Source: an uncultured Bacilli bacterium
GTDB lineage: Bacteria; Bacillota_I; Bacilli_A; RF39; UBA660
Direction of reading: 5' to 3'
DNA length: 64,000 bases
NCBI GenBank assembly: GCA_910585045.1
Contig: CAJUCD010000003.1
Coordinates: 62,001 to 126,000, forward strand
Both the position numbers and the translations under genes were made by a program. Below, piece by piece: positions 46,163-55,456 of this stretch. Every line of letters begins with the position of its first letter. Within the stretch, counting starts at the first letter, position 1. Below the pieces are notes generated by a model. It was not told the DNA's origin and did no database searches. It saw only the letters and a list, made by a program, of their open reading frames with translations.

Positions 46163-46175
46163 TGGCTCAATTTTT
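46148..46175. terminator. Terminator between convergent genes
   Basis: GAGACACT (46148-46155) with AGTGGCTC (46161-46168), one mismatch, followed by TTTTT on the plus strand; it may serve both directions. Confidence 0.55.
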
Positions 46176-46979
46176 ATATAATCTATATAAACTTATAGAG
46201 GGAGTATTAAATAAACGTATACTAATTTTTTCAGTCCCTATACCATTAGAAATATAGAGTTTTTGATTATCAATTTGATAGTATTCTTCAAAATAAGTTT
46301 CAGCTCCAGGAGTTTTTCTAATTCCTCCCATAAAAGGTATTCTTATCTGCCCACCAAGAGAATGACCTGCAAAGGCTAGTGTAGGTTTAGATATTTCTTT
46401 TATTAAGTCTGGTTTATGAAATAAACTTATGTTGTAATAAGGATTATTAAATAGTTCATTGATCTTATCTTTATTGGTAAGTCCAATGAAGTTAATTGGG
46501 GTGCTATTATTATAATAAATTAATTTAGAACTGTTATCTAAAATAGTAAATTCACTTTTAGTTAAAATATCAGAATAACTATTTATATATTTTTCATCAT
46601 AGTCACCAATAATAGCAAATTTAGCAAATTTAGCATTAATTTTTTTGAGCTGTTTTATTAAGATATCTTTAGTTTTTTCATTAATGTCTTGGTCTAGTAA
46701 GTCGCCTGTAAAAATTACAATATCAGGATTAAGTTTGTTTAATTCATTTACGACTTTTTTTAATTGTTCTTCTTTCGTAGTGCGCATAAAGTGAAGGTCG
46801 CTAAAATGGGCTATTTTTAGTCCATTAAAATTTTCAGGAAGAAGTTCATCATATATAGCTCGTTCTTTTACTGTAAAATTATAGGGATTTATATATCTGC
46901 CATATAAATATATTCCAATAACAATAATTATAAAAACAAATAGAATTTTAATTCCAGTATGTTTTTTTTCTTTTTTCAT
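46167..46979 (-). CDS. Membrane-anchored metallophosphoesterase
   Basis: The 270 residues have an N-terminal membrane helix (about 9-27) and calcineurin-like motifs: HFSDLHF, TGDLLD, GDYDEK and GHSLGGQI. It resembles YkuE-type phosphoesterases (lipid-linked or UDP-sugar substrates). ATG 46979 overlaps the stop of the upstream CPBP gene as ATGA, so translation is coupled; GGGGG precedes it. Confidence 0.87.
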   Translation of the reverse strand: MKKEKKHTGIKILFVFIIIVIGIYLYGRYINPYNFTVKERAIYDELLPENFNGLKIAHFSDLHFMRTTKEEQLKKVVNELNKLNPDIVIFTGDLLDQDINEKTKDILIKQLKKINAKFAKFAIIGDYDEKYINSYSDILTKSEFTILDNSSKLIYYNNSTPINFIGLTNKDKINELFNNPYYNISLFHKPDLIKEISKPTLAFAGHSLGGQIRIPFMGGIRKTPGAETYFEEYYQIDNQKLYISNGIGTEKISIRLFNTPSISLYRLYKN

Positions 46980-47641
46980 AGAACCCCCATTAATAAAATT
47001 AAGGCTACACACATAAAGTTGTGAATTACGTGAGCTATATAAGAAGTATATATATTATTAGTTTCGTACATTGCTTTAGCAAAGAAGAAACCTAATGCTC
47101 CATAAGGAATAATGAATAAGTATTCAGTTATACTTTTTAAATCTGCAATGTGAAAAAAGCCAAATAATAACCCTGTAAATATACTAAATGGGAGCCAGTT
47201 GCTAAATGCTTTTTGAAAAGATGCTCTAAATGTTATTTCTTCGATTAAAGGGGCTATTAGAACCATTATGAAAAAATTACTTATAGGAAAATTTGTTAAT
47301 AGTTCTCGGTTAGCGCTTTCATTAACAGCAATGTTATTTAATATTTGAGTTAAAATAATATTACTAATTATCATAACGCCTAAACCTATAATCCAGTTTT
47401 TAAGAGCAATATTTACGTTTTCTTTTTTGAAATTTTTAAAATCTGATATAAGCTTTTTACGATAAAATATTGCAAGTCCGATTAACATGAAAATGTAAAT
47501 ACATAACATACCAATAGAATTTTTTAGATGATTGTTGCTTTTGATAAAATCATAAAATATTGATATGGCTGCTGTTTGTAAAAGTATGTATAAGCCTATA
47601 GTAGCAATTCCTTTATAAAAAGCATAAATTTTTTCTTTCAT
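46976..47641 (-). CDS. CPBP-family intramembrane glutamic protease
   Basis: The 221 residues have about seven membrane helices and the CPBP motifs EEITFR, FHI and HVIHN. Family members include CAAX-like proteases and bacteriocin immunity proteins; the role here is unknown. ATG 47641 after AGATGAT is preferred over an upstream in-frame codon. Confidence 0.88.
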   Translation of the reverse strand: MKEKIYAFYKGIATIGLYILLQTAAISIFYDFIKSNNHLKNSIGMLCIYIFMLIGLAIFYRKKLISDFKNFKKENVNIALKNWIIGLGVMIISNIILTQILNNIAVNESANRELLTNFPISNFFIMVLIAPLIEEITFRASFQKAFSNWLPFSIFTGLLFGFFHIADLKSITEYLFIIPYGALGFFFAKAMYETNNIYTSYIAHVIHNFMCVALILLMGVL

Positions 47642-47800
47642 TATATCATCTCTATTCTTTATTAATATTAACATATTTTGTGTATAATAGACAATGATTT
47701 TTAAGAAGTTTTAGAAAATTATAAAGCTGATGGTTGATATTTTTTTAAAAATTAGTTATAATAAATAATATAAATAAAAAATAAAGGAGGAAGTTTATTT

Positions 47801-48064
47801 ATGAAGGAAGCGACTGGAGAATTAAATATGACAGTTGTTACAGTAGTAGCTATAGCAGCCGTTGCAGCATTCTTTTATGCGTTTGTATGGCCTGGAATAA
47901 GAAATTCAATTATTGCTAGTACTAACTGTGCTTCTGCACAATGCGAGGCTGATAGTTGTAAAATTACTGGTGGAACAAGAAAATGTGACAAATGTTACTA
48001 TGGTGATGATTTTAAAGAAGGACCTATAACATGTACATTCCAAGACAAAACTGGTGAGGAATAA
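47801..48064 (+). CDS. Small cysteine-rich pilin-like protein A
   Basis: The 87 residues have a short N-terminus MKEATGELN, then a hydrophobic helix (about 10-32), then a small outer domain with eight cysteines. The helix sits at the extreme N-terminus as in Flp-type or pseudopilin subunits, but there is no classic leader. It is paralogous to the next gene (shared MKEAT start and CYY...ITCT ending). It opens the first Tad-associated cluster after AAAGGAGGAAG. Confidence 0.65.
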   Translation: MKEATGELNMTVVTVVAIAAVAAFFYAFVWPGIRNSIIASTNCASAQCEADSCKITGGTRKCDKCYYGDDFKEGPITCTFQDKTGEE

Positions 48065-48088
48065 TAGCAATAAATAGGAGGTAGAGAA

Positions 48089-48331
48089 ATGAAAGAGGCG
48101 ACTAGTGATCTTAATTTGACTGTAGTAGTAGTTATTATAGTGGCAATGTTGTCTCTTTTTTTCTTTAGCGTTATTTGGCCTAAAATTCATGGTAATTTTT
48201 CAGATAATACAAAATGCAGTGAGGCTATTTGCCCAAAACCTGGGACTACTCCTCAAGATGGACTCGCGGAGTGTTATTATCGTGATAGTAAAGGTGTAGC
48301 TCATGATATTACATGCACTTGGAAGGGTTAA
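48089..48331 (+). CDS. Small cysteine-rich pilin-like protein B
   Basis: The 80 residues start MKEATSDLN, with a membrane helix about 10-30 and a short outer part with four cysteines ending DITCTW. It is the partner paralogue of the preceding gene, with AGGAGG upstream. Probably a minor pilin or pilus assembly protein; inference from context. Confidence 0.65.
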   Translation: MKEATSDLNLTVVVVIIVAMLSLFFFSVIWPKIHGNFSDNTKCSEAICPKPGTTPQDGLAECYYRDSKGVAHDITCTWKG

Positions 48332-48344
48332 TTGAGGTGGTTAG

Positions 48345-48860
48345 ATGAAAGAGTCAATTGGTGGTATTTCGTTATTTAACATTGTAATCGTTTTTGTAAT
48401 GGTATTTACAGGTTACATAAGCTTAACAATTAATTATTCTAAGGCATATAATATAAAAAATGAAATCTTAAATATTATTAGAAATCAAGGAGGAGTTTGC
48501 ACTTCTTCTGTTGCTAGTTCTGGTAATAATTGTTATAATTTTAAAGATCAAATTGTAGATTATTTTAAAGAAACTAATTATACAAGTGTTGGTAGATGTG
48601 ATGATGATTGGTATGGATATTCAAGAAGTGGAGAACTGTTAGGTTTAGGTTCTAAAAAGGCAGCCTTTTGTGTTAAAGCAATTGAGGCTCATGCAACATC
48701 AGAACTGCCTGATGCAGTATATTATAAAGTAAAAATGTTTTATCATTTAGATTTGCCTGTTATAAATAGATTTTGGAATTTTACAGTAGAAGGTGAAACT
48801 ACAAGAGTTTATGCACCAAATGAATGTGATTTTGGTGGATTATATTATTGGTGCGATTAG
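48345..48860 (+). CDS. Pseudopilin-like protein C
   Basis: The 171 residues start MKESIGG, followed by a hydrophobic helix (about 10-30) with NYSKA after it and an outer domain with several cysteines. Start and helix match proteins A, B and D of this cluster. It resembles a TadE-like minor pseudopilin in layout, but the family is not certain. Confidence 0.6.
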   Translation: MKESIGGISLFNIVIVFVMVFTGYISLTINYSKAYNIKNEILNIIRNQGGVCTSSVASSGNNCYNFKDQIVDYFKETNYTSVGRCDDDWYGYSRSGELLGLGSKKAAFCVKAIEAHATSELPDAVYYKVKMFYHLDLPVINRFWNFTVEGETTRVYAPNECDFGGLYYWCD

Positions 48861-48870
48861 AGGTGATTAA

Positions 48871-50185
48871 ATGAGACAAACTATAGGTGGAACTTGGATT
48901 ATGCAACTTATGATTTTATTTATTTTGCTATTTGTAGGGTTTATTATTTTAACTCTTAATTACTCAAAAACAGTAAAGGTAAAAAATGAAGTTGTAAGTA
49001 TGTTTGAAAAGTATGAAGGGTTAAATGAGGAATCAATAAAGTTAGTTAATGAATTTCTTTTAGCTTCTGGTTATGCTGGTATGGGTGAATGTAATAAGAA
49101 TAATGATCCAGGAGTATATGGAAGTATAGATTTACATAGTAATCATTTAGAAAAAGCTCAAAATGGTACTAGATATCATTATTGTGTGAAAAAATATAAA
49201 GGTGCTAATATTTCTTATTATTTTCAAGTTACAGTTTTTTATAAATTTAATTTGCCGATATTTGGAAATACAGGAAGTTATGTAGTTAAAGGTACAACAG
49301 GTAATTTTCAGTCAAAGGATTCTGCTAATTACTCTCAAAGTGTAGATGGCAGTTATAGTTCTTCTCCAGCACCAGGGGGGGGGGTATATTAAGCCTACTG
49401 CAGATTATATAGTAAATTTTAATACTAATGGTGGAAGTAATGTACCGTCTCAAACTGTTAGTACTGGTTCAAAAGTATCTAAGCCGAGTGATCCTACAAA
49501 AGCTGGTTATATTTTTAAAGGATGGCAATTAAGTGGTAGAGATTATAATTTTAATTCAATTGTTAATAGTAATATTACTTTAACAGCAAAATGGGAAAAA
49601 GATATAAATGGTTCTGGAGGAGCAGGAAATACTTATTTTACAGTAAATTTTGATTTGAGTGGGGGAACTTCTGCTAAAAAGAATGGTGGTTCAACAGTAA
49701 TGAAAGGAATTTCTTCTCAAAAAGTTCTTTCAGGCAAAACAGCGGTAAGACCTACTGATCCATATAAATATAGTCCTAATTCGTCATTTATAGAATGGCA
49801 ATTAAATGGAAGTAGTTATGATTTTAGTAAACCTGTTACTTCTAATATTACTTTGGTAGCTAAATGGCAAGAAAAAGTTAAGGTTAGTATAGTATCTGAT
49901 GCTTCATGTGGTTCAAAAGCTTATAGATTAGATGGTAAAAGCAGTTATAGTTTAAATGGAACACTTATATGGAATTTTGATGTTAATGATAGATTAAAAT
50001 TAGGAAATTTCAAGTTATATACAGGACCAAATTATGGTGATAATGATGGAAATAATACTTATGATTGGGTTTATGAATATGGTATTTCAAAATCAATTAA
50101 AAGATGGGAAACTTTAGATGGGTCTACTTTTGATATTAGTAAGCCTTTAATTAATAATATGGTTTTAAGAGCAAAATGTGAATAA
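48871..50185 (+). CDS. Phase-variable pilin-like protein D with InlB-type repeats (currently out of frame)
   Basis: The N-terminal frame (48871-49392) starts MRQTIGG, has the cluster's hydrophobic helix and a domain to about 150, then a Ser/Pro linker, and stops just after a run of ten G. One base fewer at that run joins it to the following frame (to 50185). That frame encodes two Listeria-Bacteroides (InlB B-like) repeats, VNFNTNGGSNVPSQTV...GYIFKGW and VNFDLSGGTS...EWQLNG, plus a third weaker unit, 437 residues in all. The 49346 frame on its own has no ribosome site. Nine G would be ON and ten G OFF. It could instead be a fixed pseudogene or an assembly error. Confidence 0.7.
49375..49384 (+). 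repeat. Poly-G tract of ten (slippage site)
   Basis: Ten consecutive G within a region of about 30% G+C, exactly at the junction of two otherwise continuous reading frames. Such tracts change length by slipped-strand mispairing. Confidence 0.8.
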
Positions 50186-50202
50186 AAGATAGGAGGAATA
50201 AT

Positions 50203-51204
50203 ATGAATGTAATTGTATCTAATAAGTATCAAAATATGTTAGCAACTTTAGATGTTGATGTAATTAAAAGTATTAATGGGGAATTTGAAGTAGAAGAGTT
50301 AGTTAAAGTTTTTACTAATTTCTATTTTAATAAAATGATTATTGATGTTACAGCAATTAAAGGCTATCAAAATATTAAGAATATTCAAAAGTTATCTGTT
50401 AATTTTGATACAAGTAAGATTATTTTGTTACTAGATGATTCTGCTATGGTTAACAGTGGTGGTTATTTGTCTCAACTTGTTTCCATGGGAATTTATAATT
50501 TTACCAGAAATATAAATGCAATAAAGTTTTTAATTGATAATCCTAATTCTTATAAAGATGTGGCACAATATCATAATTTGAATGGATCTGATACTTCTAA
50601 TAATGAACCTATTGATTTTGATTCTTTTTCAGGTACTGGTAGTGGCGGACTTAGAATAATTGGGTTTAAAAATGTTACTGCACACGCAGGGGCAACAACA
50701 CTTATTTATATGTTGAAAAAACATTTGGAAGTGGCATATAATGTAGTTGCTATGGAAGTTGATACAGATGATTTTAGATATTTTAATGATAAGAGTTTAA
50801 AGTCTACTACTTCTTTAGATTTATCTTTTAATATTTCGAATAATCCAGATGCAGAAGTAATATTAATAGATCTTAATGATTGTAAACAAAGTAGTCTTTG
50901 TAATGAAGTTATTTATCTTATTGAGCCGGGTTTAATAAAGTTAAATAAACTTATTAGAAATGATAGAGAGGCTTTTGAAAGATTAAAAGATAAAAAGATA
51001 GTTTTAAATAAAAGTGTTCTTACTGGTAGAGATATAACAGATTTTGAAAATGAATCTAATAGTAAAGTATTTTTTAGTATTCCTTATGTTGATGATAAAA
51101 AAGAACATGAGCAAATATTAGATGATTTTTTAGTAGCTTTAGGGTTTTCAAGATTAAATAGTAGTGGTTCAGGTAAAGCAAAGCTTTTTAATATTTTTAA
51201 GTAG
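50203..51204 (+). CDS. TadZ/CpaE-like ATPase-domain protein
   Basis: The 333 residues have an N-terminal receiver-like alpha/beta part (about 1-110) and a MinD/ParA-like C-terminal part beginning GFKNVTAHAGATTLIYML. The deviant Walker A lacks the usual Lys (AHAGATT in place of KGGxGKT), as in many TadZ/CpaE proteins that localise the pilus. The second MinD-like gene at 57482 has an intact Walker A, so the pair may work together. Confidence 0.7.
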   Translation: MNVIVSNKYQNMLATLDVDVIKSINGEFEVEELVKVFTNFYFNKMIIDVTAIKGYQNIKNIQKLSVNFDTSKIILLLDDSAMVNSGGYLSQLVSMGIYNFTRNINAIKFLIDNPNSYKDVAQYHNLNGSDTSNNEPIDFDSFSGTGSGGLRIIGFKNVTAHAGATTLIYMLKKHLEVAYNVVAMEVDTDDFRYFNDKSLKSTTSLDLSFNISNNPDAEVILIDLNDCKQSSLCNEVIYLIEPGLIKLNKLIRNDREAFERLKDKKIVLNKSVLTGRDITDFENESNSKVFFSIPYVDDKKEHEQILDDFLVALGFSRLNSSGSGKAKLFNIFK

Positions 51205-51229
51205 TTACTAGAAATAGTAACTTTTTGTT
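51203..51229 (+). terminator. Terminator after the first Tad-associated cluster
   Basis: AGTTACTA (51203-51210), GAAA loop, TAGTAACT (51215-51222), TTTTTG. Confidence 0.8.
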
Positions 51230-51276
51230 TTAAATTTTATTTAAAATTGATATAATATAGCAAAGAGGTTAATTTA

Positions 51277-52050
51277 ATGAAAAGATTTGTTGGATTGTTT
51301 AGTTTAATTATTTTTGTTGCGGCTGTTTCAGGAATTTCTTGGATTACTGTATATACTTTAAATCATCGTGATATAAAAGAAGAAGTTGAGACTAAAAAAA
51401 ATAAGACTATTGAAAAAGTTACTACTAATATGGGTAATGATAGTTTAGCAGAAATATATAATGTATATTTGAATAAGAATAGACATAAAATAAAATTTGA
51501 ATATAGTTTAAAAACATTGTGGAATGGTTTAGCAGAAGTAGAATTATTAGTTTATTTTGATGGTAGATCAGTACTTAATGAGAAAGTAGTTAGTGATATT
51601 AATTTTACAGATATAAAAAGTGTTTTTGAAAATGAAACTGTTGATAAATATGTAAGAATTAGTGAAAAAAATATTAAGATTATTAAAGATAATGGTATCG
51701 ATTATTTATTGTTTGATGTTGGTTATTATAATGGAAGTATAATCGAGAAGTATTTTGCTTTTAATGAAGATACAGAAAGTATTTTGGAAAATCCTATAGT
51801 TGTTAGAGATAGCTTAAATACTTATGTTAATGAAGATGATAGTATATTAGATATTTTTTATAATAGTGAAGAACAAGTAATGGCAAAGTTAGAAGAGAAT
51901 GTTATATTTGCTTTAGTTCCTTCTGTTAATAAAAAGAAGTATATAATTAATGAGTATAGGTTTGCTATTAAAGATGGAAAATTTCAAAAAGAATTAATTA
52001 AAACTTATGAAAATATTAAGTTAAAAGAAAGTACTACAGAAAAGAAGTAG
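51277..52050 (+). CDS. Hypothetical membrane-anchored protein (257 aa)
   Basis: I do not recognise this protein. It has an N-terminal membrane helix (about 4-27) and an outer domain of about 225 residues that is alpha/beta, acidic and without cysteines. A TATAAT-like box precedes it. It lies between the Tad-associated cluster and obg. Confidence 0.65.
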   Translation: MKRFVGLFSLIIFVAAVSGISWITVYTLNHRDIKEEVETKKNKTIEKVTTNMGNDSLAEIYNVYLNKNRHKIKFEYSLKTLWNGLAEVELLVYFDGRSVLNEKVVSDINFTDIKSVFENETVDKYVRISEKNIKIIKDNGIDYLLFDVGYYNGSIIEKYFAFNEDTESILENPIVVRDSLNTYVNEDDSILDIFYNSEEQVMAKLEENVIFALVPSVNKKKYIINEYRFAIKDGKFQKELIKTYENIKLKESTTEKK

Positions 52051-52118
52051 TCTTTTTTTGTAAAATATAATTAGGAAAAATTTAGGTTTTGTGGTAAAAT
52101 AACGGTAGGTGAAGAACT

Positions 52119-53393
52119 ATGTTTGTTGATGAATTAACGATAAAAGTAATTGCAGGAAAAGGTGGCGATGGTTGTACTTCTTTTAGAAGAGAAAAGTGTG
52201 AACCAATGGGAGGCCCTAATGGTGGTAATGGAGGTAAAGGAGCTAGTATCATTTTTAGAGTTGATAAAGGTCTTAAAACTTTAATTGATCTTAGATATAT
52301 GAAGATTATTAAAGCTAATAAAGGTGAAAATGGTAAGGGCTCTAATCGCAATGGAGCAGATGCAGAAGATATAATTATTAAAGTACCAGAAGGAACGACT
52401 GTAATGGATGCTGATACTAATTTGGTTATTGCAGATTTAGTTGGGGAAAATAGCGAAGTTGTTGTAGCTCATGGTGGACGTGGTGGACGTGGTAATGTTG
52501 CTTTTAAAACTCATACTGATACAGCGCCCAAATTTAGTGAATTAGGAGAGCCTGGTGAAGTACGTATTTTAAAAATAGAGCTTAAAATGATTGCTGATGT
52601 TGGTTTGGTTGGTCTTCCTAGTGTTGGTAAATCTACTATTCTTTCAATGATTAGTAATGCTAAACCTAAAATTGCAGGATATCATTTTACAACTTTATCA
52701 CCGAATTTGGGAGTGGTTAGATTAAAAGATTCTAGAAGTTTTGTTATTGCAGATTTGCCAGGATTGATCGAAGGAGCTCATGCAGGTGTGGGTCTTGGTC
52801 ATAAATTTTTGAGACACGCAATGCGGACTAAAATTTTGGCACATGTAATTGATATTGGTGCTGAAGAAGGAAGAAATCCAGTTGATGATTATGCAACTAT
52901 TAGAACTGAAATTGATAAATATAATGAGAAATTAGCTAATAAAAAGGAAATTATTATTGCTAATAAAATGGATTTAGAGGCGTCAGAAACAAATTTAGAA
53001 GAATTTAAAAAAGCTTATCCATCAAAAGATATTGTTTTGTTTAGTGCTTTTGATGAGAGCTATTATGATAAATTGATGGTTTTTCTAGCTAATGTTTTAG
53101 ATAATGTAAAAGAAGATCCATTATATGATAATGAAGAATTAGAAAGTCATGTTATTTATAAATTTAAAAATGAAAGGCCTTTTACAATAACTAAGGTTGA
53201 TGATGTTTGGGTGCTTGAAGGACGAGAATTAGAGAAGTTATTTATGATGACAAGATTTAATGAGGATGAAGCAGTACTTAGATTTGCTCGTAAATTAAAA
53301 GGTATGGGTGTCGAGGAAGAATTAGAAAGGCTTGGAGCGCAAAGAGGAGATACTGTCCAAATTTGTGATTATATGTTTGAATTTAAGGAGTAG
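52119..53393 (+). CDS. obg: GTPase Obg/CgtA
   Basis: This ribosome-assembly and stress GTPase has 424 residues: the glycine-rich OBG fold (1-158), a G domain with GLPSVGKST (P-loop), DLPGLIEGA (G3) and NKMD (G4), and a C-terminal OCT domain. The OCT extension is typical of Gram-positive Obg. Confidence 0.97.
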   Translation: MFVDELTIKVIAGKGGDGCTSFRREKCEPMGGPNGGNGGKGASIIFRVDKGLKTLIDLRYMKIIKANKGENGKGSNRNGADAEDIIIKVPEGTTVMDADTNLVIADLVGENSEVVVAHGGRGGRGNVAFKTHTDTAPKFSELGEPGEVRILKIELKMIADVGLVGLPSVGKSTILSMISNAKPKIAGYHFTTLSPNLGVVRLKDSRSFVIADLPGLIEGAHAGVGLGHKFLRHAMRTKILAHVIDIGAEEGRNPVDDYATIRTEIDKYNEKLANKKEIIIANKMDLEASETNLEEFKKAYPSKDIVLFSAFDESYYDKLMVFLANVLDNVKEDPLYDNEELESHVIYKFKNERPFTITKVDDVWVLEGRELEKLFMMTRFNEDEAVLRFARKLKGMGVEEELERLGAQRGDTVQICDYMFEFKE

Positions 53394-53410
53394 CAATACT
53401 TCTTTTTATA

Positions 53411-53866
53411 TTATTTTAATATTTTAGGATTGTCAGTTATTCCGATTAGATAATCAGCAGAAATATTGTATTTTCTGCAAATATCATAAAGAAAAGGAGT
53501 AGCAATTGTATTAATACCTTTTTCATATTTTGCAATGACAGGTTGAACAGTGTTTAATATATTAGCAAGTTCTTTTTGGGTTATATGTTTACTTTTACGA
53601 AATTCTTTGATTCGAATTCCAGACTTTATTTTATCTATTTCTAATCTATTAATTTTAGTGTAATTGTTAGTTTTAGAAAATTCGAATAAATAATCTAAAG
53701 AAACATTTAAATATTTACAAATTATATATAAATGCTTAATAGGCATAATATCTATTTCAGTTTCATATTGGCTATACCTTCCTCGTGATATTCCAATTTT
53801 TTTTGCAATTATTGTTTGTGTAATTTCTTGTTCTAATCGGATATTTTTTAAGATATTTTTATACAT
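53411..53866 (-). CDS. Tandem-XRE transcriptional regulator of surface cassette 2
   Basis: The 151 residues have two XRE domains (6-62 and 85-142), the same double design and FNVS/YNIS-(L/A)DY-L ending as the protein at 8503-8961. It is divergent from the paralogous surface gene at 54036. It probably controls the promoter at 53938-53966. Confidence 0.85.
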   Translation of the reverse strand: MYKNILKNIRLEQEITQTIIAKKIGISRGRYSQYETEIDIMPIKHLYIICKYLNVSLDYLFEFSKTNNYTKINRLEIDKIKSGIRIKEFRKSKHITQKELANILNTVQPVIAKYEKGINTIATPFLYDICRKYNISADYLIGITDNPKILK

Positions 53867-53937
53867 TTTATCACCATAATAATTTTCTCATATATATATT
53901 TTTAAAAAAATAAATGCACGGAATAGGTATATTTTTC

Positions 53938-53966
53938 TTGACAAATAGTATAGGCAATATTATAAT
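53938..53966 (+). promoter_or_regulatory. Consensus promoter of surface cassette 2
   Basis: TTGACA (53938-53943), 17 bases, TATAAT (53961-53966). It lies in the divergent spacer with the XRE gene. The consensus strength suits a gene that is normally repressed. Confidence 0.8.
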
Positions 53967-54035
53967 TTTAGTATAAATGATAAATTTCTAATATAATTGA
54001 GCGCTCATTATTTAGAATCAGAAAAGAGGATAATA

Positions 54036-55331
54036 ATGAAAATAGAAAAGTTAGGTAAAAATCATAGAAAAGAAGTAATAGGAGGTTTGATAGTAATAAG
54101 TGTAATAGGAATATTAGCATTTAATTTAACAAAAGCCAAATATCAAAATATAGAAGATATCAAACTAGTAGAAGGAAATATAAATTATAAACCATATGAT
54201 TTTAAAATGATGGCTATGTATCAGAGCGATGATGGAACAAATTATACAGAAATAAATAAGATGCCAGAATCAGGATATGTAATCAATGAAGAGAAAAGTT
54301 ATTGTACAATAAATAATGTAGATAAAGATGGTAGTGCCAAACTTTACACAAATAATGGAGAACATATAATTAAAAACTTACAAAAGAATGAAAAATGTTA
54401 CTTATATTTTGATAATGCATATAGAGTAACAAGTATAAATGATTTAGCTAATAATTTAGCCAAAGTATCCCATTTAGAGCCACCAACATTCAGTAATGCA
54501 GCGAAAACAGATGAGGGAGTATATAGAGTAAGTGATGGAATGTATGGAGGTTATTCATACTACTGGCGAGGAGCAGCAACAACAAACTATGTAAAATTTG
54601 CAGGAAAATGCTGGAGAATCATCAGAATCAATGGCGATAAAACAATGAGATTGATATACGATGGAGCAACATGCCACGCCAATGGAACAAGTACTGCAGA
54701 TAGTATAGCAGTAGCAAGTACAGCATATAATTCAAGTTATAATAAGTCAGAATATGTAGGGTGGAAGTATACATCAGGAAGCCAAAGACCAAGTAGTATA
54801 ACAAGTGGAACAAATGCACCAATAAAAACAACATTAGAAAACTGGTATAATAGCAACATAGGAAATAATACAACATATGCAAGTAAAATAGCAGATGGAA
54901 AATACTGTAATGATCGAAATGTTCAAAGTGGACAAAGTTGGGCAAGTGCACCAAGTAGTAAATTCTATTATGCAGGATATAATAGAATATATACAGATTG
55001 CGCTCCATCACTAAGTTGTGCAGCACTCGATACATACTCACTCAAAGTAGGACTCATAACAGCAGACGAAGTAATGTATGCAGGAGGAAAAAACGCATAT
55101 AATGAGCAATATTACCTATATAATGGTCAGGACTACTGGACCATGTCTCCGTGCAATTGGGGTAGCCTCGGTGACGCTTGGTTGTTCTATGTGACTTCGG
55201 ATGGCGCCATCACCAACACCCGCGTGAACTGGGCTGGAGCAGATGTGCGCCCAGTAATCAATCTGAAAGCTGATACACTGTTTGCATCAGGAGGAACGGG
55301 TACTCAAAGTAATCCATATGTTGTCAAGTAA
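54036..55331 (+). CDS. Anchored surface protein with C-type-lectin-like variable domain (cassette 2)
   Basis: The 431 residues are a paralogue of 9234-10517: signal-anchor helix about 13-31, the near-identical stalk starting YQNIEDIKLVEGNINY, cysteine-bearing lectin-like domain (KCWRIIRINGD, KVGLITADEV, YWTMSP, RPVINL). ATG 54036 after AGAGGATAAT is chosen. The patch at about residues 370-405 is over 50% G+C while the rest is about 35%, and differs in length and content from cassette 1. The gene is A-rich in codon choice (ACA, ATA, AGA), unlike the housekeeping genes nearby. Confidence 0.82.
   Translation: MKIEKLGKNHRKEVIGGLIVISVIGILAFNLTKAKYQNIEDIKLVEGNINYKPYDFKMMAMYQSDDGTNYTEINKMPESGYVINEEKSYCTINNVDKDGSAKLYTNNGEHIIKNLQKNEKCYLYFDNAYRVTSINDLANNLAKVSHLEPPTFSNAAKTDEGVYRVSDGMYGGYSYYWRGAATTNYVKFAGKCWRIIRINGDKTMRLIYDGATCHANGTSTADSIAVASTAYNSSYNKSEYVGWKYTSGSQRPSSITSGTNAPIKTTLENWYNSNIGNNTTYASKIADGKYCNDRNVQSGQSWASAPSSKFYYAGYNRIYTDCAPSLSCAALDTYSLKVGLITADEVMYAGGKNAYNEQYYLYNGQDYWTMSPCNWGSLGDAWLFYVTSDGAITNTRVNWAGADVRPVINLKADTLFASGGTGTQSNPYVVK
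55146..55260 (+). repeat. Candidate DGR-type variable region 2
   Basis: This high-G+C patch lies between the TMSP and RPVI codons. Codons such as TGC, TAT, ACT, GAT, ACC and CGC keep third base T or C while the first two differ from the other copies. A direct template in the window was not found: the inverted segment at 55914-56003 differs also at non-A positions. Confidence 0.5.
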
Positions 55332-55420
55332 ATGTGAAGTCTGTTTTAGTAAACAAATGATGGTAATGTGAAGGAGATAAAGCAAGTAAAAATATAAGAA
55401 TAATGGAAATCAGTGCTAAA

Positions 55421-55440
55421 GTTCACTCGAAAGGGTGAAC
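55421..55440 (+). promoter_or_regulatory. Stem with GAAA tetraloop downstream of variable region 2
   Basis: GTTCACTC and GGGTGAAC form an 8-bp stem (one T-G pair) around GAAA. No T run follows (GGCGTTTTAG), so it is not a normal terminator. In the Bordetella phage DGR a stem of this size with a GRNA loop just 3' of the variable region promotes retrohoming. Here it lies about 160 bases from the patch, further than in that system. Confidence 0.45.
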
Positions 55441-55456
55441 GGCGTTTTAGAGAATA

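Noticed and set aside
49346..50185. Separate gene for the InlB-repeat protein starting at 49346
   Set aside because: Its start lies inside the upstream gene, lacks a ribosome site, and its first residues are out-of-frame text; it is better read as the continuation across the G tract.
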